From a virus: 64,000 nucleotides of DNA. The translations under genes and the position numbers were made by a program. Location: IMG/VR virus record IMGVR_UViG_3300035698_003810, positions 20,550 to 84,549 of that record. One strand, given 5' to 3'. Each line of letters begins with the position of its first letter. The stretch's first letter is position 1. This document shows, one piece after another, positions 61,140-64,000 of this stretch. A model generated the notes under the pieces. That model was given only the letters and a program-made list of their open reading frames with translations. It was not told the DNA's origin and searched no databases.

Positions 61140-61259
61140 ATGGTTAAATTTTTAAAAGTAGTCGCAATAGGTATAGCAGTCATCTTTGTTGGTCGTATTC
61201 TTATTGACAAAGCGGTTGAGTATGCAGATGATTTAGATACTGAAGGGTATGACAACTAA
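61140..61259 (+). CDS. Tiny single-helix membrane protein (39 aa)
   Basis: A short frame after TGGAG. It begins MVKFLKVVAIGIAVIFVGRI and has one membrane helix at 4-21, then an acidic cytoplasmic or periplasmic tail (EYADDLDTEGYDN). Too small to classify; small phage membrane proteins often act in lysis timing or superinfection exclusion. Confidence 0.5.
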   Translation: MVKFLKVVAIGIAVIFVGRILIDKAVEYADDLDTEGYDN

Positions 61260-61275
61260 AGGAAAAACAGGATTA

Positions 61276-61446
61276 ATGTCAAAAACAAAACACGGTTCTT
61301 TCAAATGTAATTTATGTGGTGTGGATAGCAGAGGATAAGTAAGAATGGAAGGTTTTTCAATTGTAAACGGTAGAAGATTTTTAAGACCTGTCGGAGAAGC
61401 AGAGATTCATATTTGTACTGAATGTAAAGAAGCATTAAGTAAATGA
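61276..61446 (+). pseudogene. Zinc-ribbon gene interrupted by an in-frame stop
   Basis: Frame 61276-61338 encodes 20 residues ending FKCNLCGVDSRG, then TAA. The same frame continues from an ATG at 61345 for 33 residues, to HICTECKEALSK and a stop. Joined, they give CxxC...CxxC separated by 33 residues with a Gly/Arg/Val-rich middle, as in the ClpX-type zinc ribbon. Each half carries only one CxxC, so neither is likely to fold alone. Decay, a sequence error or readthrough are all possible. Confidence 0.55.
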
Positions 61447-61619
61447 AATTAAAGAACATTAGGTGCTCAAATTGTAAAGGTGTTGTTGACGAAAAAGAAA
61501 TGGTATGCATAGGATGTGGTTCAAAGTGTATAATAATACATGGAGGAATGATATCCTATGCTGTTTTTGAATTTAGATATAATTATGAAAAAAGTAGTTT
61601 ACATAATAGGGATAGTTGA
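61443..61619 (+). CDS. Com-like zinc-ribbon small protein (58 aa)
   Basis: The ATG overlaps the previous stop (ATGA). RCSNCKGVVDEKEMVCIGCG (7-26) has two CxxC pairs spaced 12 residues apart, resembling small zinc ribbons like Mu Com. The C-terminal 20 residues overlap the next gene in another frame, so they may be fortuitous. It could be a translational or DNA-binding regulator. Confidence 0.5.
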   Translation: MKLKNIRCSNCKGVVDEKEMVCIGCGSKCIIIHGGMISYAVFEFRYNYEKSSLHNRDS

Positions 61620-61821
61620 CAAATACGATTGCATACATTCAAAAGCATTTTACGGTGATGGTTGGCTGGAAAAAACCCATTCGCACTATTGGGATGAGAG
61701 GCACAGGAGATGGCGTTGGAGTGAGAAGGAAGGCTTTCACTGCTACATGCATTACGACTTCACCACTGTAGAGTGGGATGATATTATGCACCATTGTAAA
61801 AAAAGATATAAGTTAATTTAA
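61558..61821 (+). CDS. Hypothetical His/Trp/Cys-rich protein (87 aa)
   Basis: A GGAGG site lies about ten bases before the ATG at 61558; a second in-frame ATG at 61585 has none. The middle is aromatic and His-rich (KTHSHYWDERHRRWRWSEKE, then HCYMHYDF). It could bind metal or nucleic acid. The first 62 bases overlap the zinc-ribbon gene before it. Not recognised. Confidence 0.5.
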   Translation: MLFLNLDIIMKKVVYIIGIVDKYDCIHSKAFYGDGWLEKTHSHYWDERHRRWRWSEKEGFHCYMHYDFTTVEWDDIMHHCKKRYKLI

Positions 61822-61835
61822 CGGAGGATATTCGG

Positions 61836-62333
61836 TTGAGTAAAGAAAAGTTTAAGTTGTTTTATGGTGGGATTTACAGTCAGTGGAAATTGGCAAAGAT
61901 GTATGACCCGAAGTTGGATTTGGTTTTCAATTGTTGTGAGCAATACATGATGTATCATAAAGCGATGTTATTTAATGATACTGAAATTGCTGAGAAGATT
62001 ATGGAAAATCATGACCCAATGGCACAAAAGAAAATGGGCAGACAGGTTAAAAATTTCAATGTTGATAAATGGGAAGCAATTGCACGTGGTATTGTTGAGC
62101 ATGGCAACTACCTTAAGTTTACTCAGAATAGAAAACTACTCATTGAACTGATGCAGGATGTTAAAGATGGCTATACAACATTTGTTGAGGCATCTCCCTT
62201 TGACAAGATATGGGGAATTGCTTTAGGTGAAGATGACCCGGACTGTCTTGACAGAACGAAATGGTTAGGGCTTAATTGGTTAGGTGAATGTATTACAAAT
62301 GTTAAAGACCGCTTGGTAAAGGAGCTACTGTAA
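61836..62333 (+). CDS. NADAR-family protein (YbiA-like)
   Basis: 165 residues; TTG start eight bases after GGAGG. Family features in order: FKLFYGGIYSQWKLA (6-20), FNCCEQYMMYHKAMLF (31-46), EASPFDKIWGIAL (118-130) and WLGLNWLGECI (143-153). NADAR proteins are N-glycosidases, linked to riboflavin intermediates (YbiA) and to removal of ADP-ribose from bases or NAD-derived molecules. Carrying it along with two ADP-ribosyltransferase-like genes suggests ADP-ribose-related chemistry or defence against a host system. Confidence 0.85.
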   Translation: MSKEKFKLFYGGIYSQWKLAKMYDPKLDLVFNCCEQYMMYHKAMLFNDTEIAEKIMENHDPMAQKKMGRQVKNFNVDKWEAIARGIVEHGNYLKFTQNRKLLIELMQDVKDGYTTFVEASPFDKIWGIALGEDDPDCLDRTKWLGLNWLGECITNVKDRLVKELL

Positions 62334-62927
62334 ATGTCAGAAGAAAAACAAGAAACAGAATTTAATCCAGATGATATCAAATTAAATGAAGACACAAAAA
62401 AAGGATTAAAAGGACTACGTGAATTCATTCAGTATTGGGAAAGTGACCTTAAGGTGTATGCACGTAAGAGTATTGAAATTGGATTGCCATTGTATATTGA
62501 ATTATCTCAGGTGTCAAGTGATACAGAACGATTTGTTAAAGAAAATGATATCGTTGGTATTAAAAATGCACAAGGCGAATTTACATATCAATATACTGAC
62601 GGTAGAAATTTAAGTGTAGCCGATGCAAAAGTAATTGGAGCATTCCAAAAACATGGTGATAAAATATTTGCTGAAAGTCAAAAAACTGGAATTGTTGATT
62701 TCTTTGCAATTCATAGTATCAGTGAAATGATGTATGCTGTGGATGATGATATTAATAATTTCAAAAACCCGGCAATACACATGCTCAAGGTTTACGGTAA
62801 CTTTACAGATGCAAATTATTTCATCGATGTGTTTAAAGATAAAGATGATTGTGAAGAAGCTGAATACTATAGAGGCTTGGCAACGAAAATTGAATATGCA
62901 TTTGGTATACTGAAAGATGTTAAATAA
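62334..62927 (+). CDS. Hypothetical acidic protein (197 aa)
   Basis: Starts right after the NADAR gene stop (co-translation likely). All-helical, with an N-terminal charged segment (EEKQETEFNPDDIKLNEDTK), IEIGLPLYIELSQV near 53-66 and GIVDFFAIHSISEMMYAVDD near 122-141. No motif recognised. Being coupled to the NADAR gene, it may be its partner. Confidence 0.5.
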   Translation: MSEEKQETEFNPDDIKLNEDTKKGLKGLREFIQYWESDLKVYARKSIEIGLPLYIELSQVSSDTERFVKENDIVGIKNAQGEFTYQYTDGRNLSVADAKVIGAFQKHGDKIFAESQKTGIVDFFAIHSISEMMYAVDDDINNFKNPAIHMLKVYGNFTDANYFIDVFKDKDDCEEAEYYRGLATKIEYAFGILKDVK

Positions 62928-63030
62928 GATTAAAACTCGATATTGTAAAGATAATAATATAGAGTTAGTAAGAATTCCTTATTGGGATTTTAATAAAATT
63001 GAAAATCTAATAGGAGGTGGTTTAATATGA
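62917..63030 (+). pseudogene. Remnant of a homing-endonuclease C-terminus
   Basis: A 37-residue frame containing KIKTRYCKDNNIELVRIPYW and DFNKIENLI. This is the typical last segment of phage endonucleases of the PD-(D/E)xK/VSR-like class (YC-x-x-N-x-I-x-L-x-RIPYW-x-F...IE-x-IL). The catalytic part is absent, and the frame overlaps the end of the gene before it by 11 bases. A remnant of a lost mobile nuclease; whether it is translated is unclear. Confidence 0.55.
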
Positions 63031-63525
63031 ACTTGACTAAAATAAAACTCGTTATTTCGGGTGGTCAAGTTGGATGAAGCCGATTCGGGTGGATTAATGG
63101 CTGCATATGATGTGGGCATCCCTACAGGGGGAATTGCACCGAAAGGCTATCGAACTAAATATGGTAACAATCTCAAACTTAAATCTCTTGGTTTGGTGGA
63201 GCATGACTCATGGGAGTATGCTCCCCGGACAGAAGAGAATGTTAAAAATAGTGATGGTACAATCAGGTTTGCTTATAATTTCATGAGTGCCGGAGAGTTG
63301 TGTACATTACGATATATAAAGAAACACAAGAAACCACGTTTTGATTTTGATTTGAATGATGTTGGAAATTATCTTGTGTTTGATTTTCTTGAATGGATTG
63401 ATGAAAATAAAATTAAAGTATTGAATGTTGCTGGTAATGCCGGGAATGATATTGATGAATCCAAAAAGATATTCTCTCTTGTCAGGCAAACATTGAACTG
63501 TTGGTTAAGGAGGTGTAATGAGTGA
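63027..63525 (+). pseudogene. YpsA/MoCo-carrier-like (SLOG) gene with frameshift
   Basis: ATG at 63027 after GGAGG. The first frame gives KIKLVISGGQVG and then TGA at 63075. The next frame gives DEADSGGLMAAYDVGIPTGG, then IAPKGYRTKYGN and the rest. Together they read as the ISGGQ-x-G-x-D-x-x-x-x...GIP-x-GG-x-x-PKG-x-R signature of the putative molybdenum-carrier/YpsA-like Rossmann family (nucleotide-sensing SLOG relatives). A one-base loss near 63073-63077 explains the break. About 165 residues if repaired. The last bases overlap the MazG-like gene. Confidence 0.7.
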
Positions 63526-63892
63526 TTTTAAATATTTGACAGATGGTTATGCTAACATTATGAGGCTTGGTGAATTTGTAACTGAAGTAAAAGACTTGAC
63601 AGATATACAAATTGAATCTGGTGATACACCAAACACAGTATTCTTTCACATGATGTCAGAGATTGGTGAAGTTGCTGAAGCGATGGCTGCTGAAGGTGGT
63701 AGCTTGACAAAGAAGCACAAGAAGATGGATGAAACAGCAAAGGAAGAAATGGTTGACGTAATACAGTGTGCATTGTCTTTGTACTTCTCTCTTGGAGGAG
63801 ACACAAAACATTTATCTGAATATGGTAAAAAGAAAAATGCTAAATGGATTAAAGCACAAAATGAATCAAAACAAATTGACGAAGGAGTTTAA
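63518..63892 (+). CDS. MazG-like nucleotide pyrophosphohydrolase
   Basis: 124 residues. MMSEIGEVAEAMAAE (45-59) and KEEMVDVIQCALSLYFSLGG (75-94) give the E-x-x-E...E-x-x-D metal site of all-alpha NTP pyrophosphatases. ATG after GGAGG. Phage MazG-like enzymes hydrolyse (d)NTPs or alarmone-type nucleotides to alter the host's starvation response or the nucleotide pool. It overlaps the end of the SLOG-like gene. Confidence 0.82.
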   Translation: MSDFKYLTDGYANIMRLGEFVTEVKDLTDIQIESGDTPNTVFFHMMSEIGEVAEAMAAEGGSLTKKHKKMDETAKEEMVDVIQCALSLYFSLGGDTKHLSEYGKKKNAKWIKAQNESKQIDEGV

Positions 63893-63893
63893 A

Positions 63894-64000
63894 ATGGATT
63901 ATGTAAAAGAAATTAAAAAGTTTGAAAAGAGTCCACTGTTTAAGAATGCCTATAGTAAATTTATAGCAACACTTAAATTGTCAGGACAAACATTCCCATC
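63894..64000 (+). CDS. Start of a gene cut by the window end
   Basis: ATG at 63894 after AAGGAG. Only 35 codons are present: DYVKEIKKFEKSPLFKNAYS, then KFIATLKLSG. Too little to identify. Spacing of one base from the MazG-like stop indicates the same operon. Confidence 0.6.
   Translation, partial: MDYVKEIKKFEKSPLFKNAYSKFIATLKLSGQTFP

Noticed and set aside
1-64000. Alternative genetic code (stop reassignment), prompted by the interrupted genes
   Set aside because: TAA, TAG and TGA all end well-supported genes here; the three broken genes involve two frameshifts and one TAA, not a consistent codon.
1-64000. tRNA or rRNA genes
   Set aside because: No gap is long enough and no cloverleaf-like arms were noticed; a dedicated scan was not possible.

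Overview
The window looks like a stretch of a large, AT-rich, T4-like contractile-tailed phage genome. Every gene I could support lies on the + strand. Genes are tightly packed, often with overlapping stop and start codons, and use ATG with some TTG and GTG starts. T4 kinship is shown by a run of baseplate genes (gp53-, gp27-, gp5-, gp25- and gp6-like), a clear RegA translational repressor, and repeated copies of the octamer TATAAATA (the T4 late promoter) in short gaps before genes. A second promoter class, TTGACA/T, a spacer of 17 bases (18 in one case), then a TATATT-like box, looks like host sigma-70 (early) transcription. The host cannot be identified from the sequence.

Layout. 1-26034: virion tail. 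Baseplate hub, spike and wedge genes come first. They are followed by a long run of fibre or adhesin proteins: a beta-helix protein, a YadA-head-like repeat protein, three paralogous small proteins, a 1432-residue Ig/PKD-repeat protein with a baseplate-like C-terminus, and a 969-residue fibre. A glycosyltransferase gene sits inside the fibre run. 26089-28540: RegA, a small acidic protein, and two charged proteins rich in LDE/IDE motifs. 28615-39726: a sugar-transfer island of glycosyltransferases (one with four apparent modules), methyltransferases, a radical SAM protein, two GT47-like paralogues and a GT11-like enzyme. 39807-40605: a membrane coiled-coil protein and a CheY-like receiver protein.

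40623-51006: the most striking region. About a dozen proteins with unrelated bodies (two ADP-ribosyltransferase-like, SprT-like protease, GNAT, HAD phosphatase, SWIM zinc finger, WCT-motif protein and others) carry short, similar N-terminal leaders such as MSILNE...LYE or YF-x-E. These end in L/I-x-E sites resembling T4 capsid-targeting sequences cut by the prohead protease. I infer a set of proteins packaged in the capsid and injected into the host. A CCA-adding enzyme gene with its own promoter and terminators interrupts this region.

51008-64000: replication and host-takeover genes. They include NAD-dependent DNA ligase, an RlaP-like nucleotidyltransferase, patatin phospholipase, an HExxH metallopeptidase, a band-7/SPFH membrane protein, a NADAR protein, a MazG-like pyrophosphohydrolase and many small zinc-binding or membrane proteins. 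Three genes look broken: a GNAT gene (frameshift), a zinc-ribbon gene (in-frame stop) and a YpsA/SLOG-like gene (frameshift). A remnant of a homing endonuclease is also visible.

Regulation. Several late promoters are overlaid on hairpins, so that late transcripts would start inside or beyond the left arm. This is the layout known from T4 genes such as e and soc. No tRNA gene, CRISPR array, integrase or reverse transcriptase was seen.
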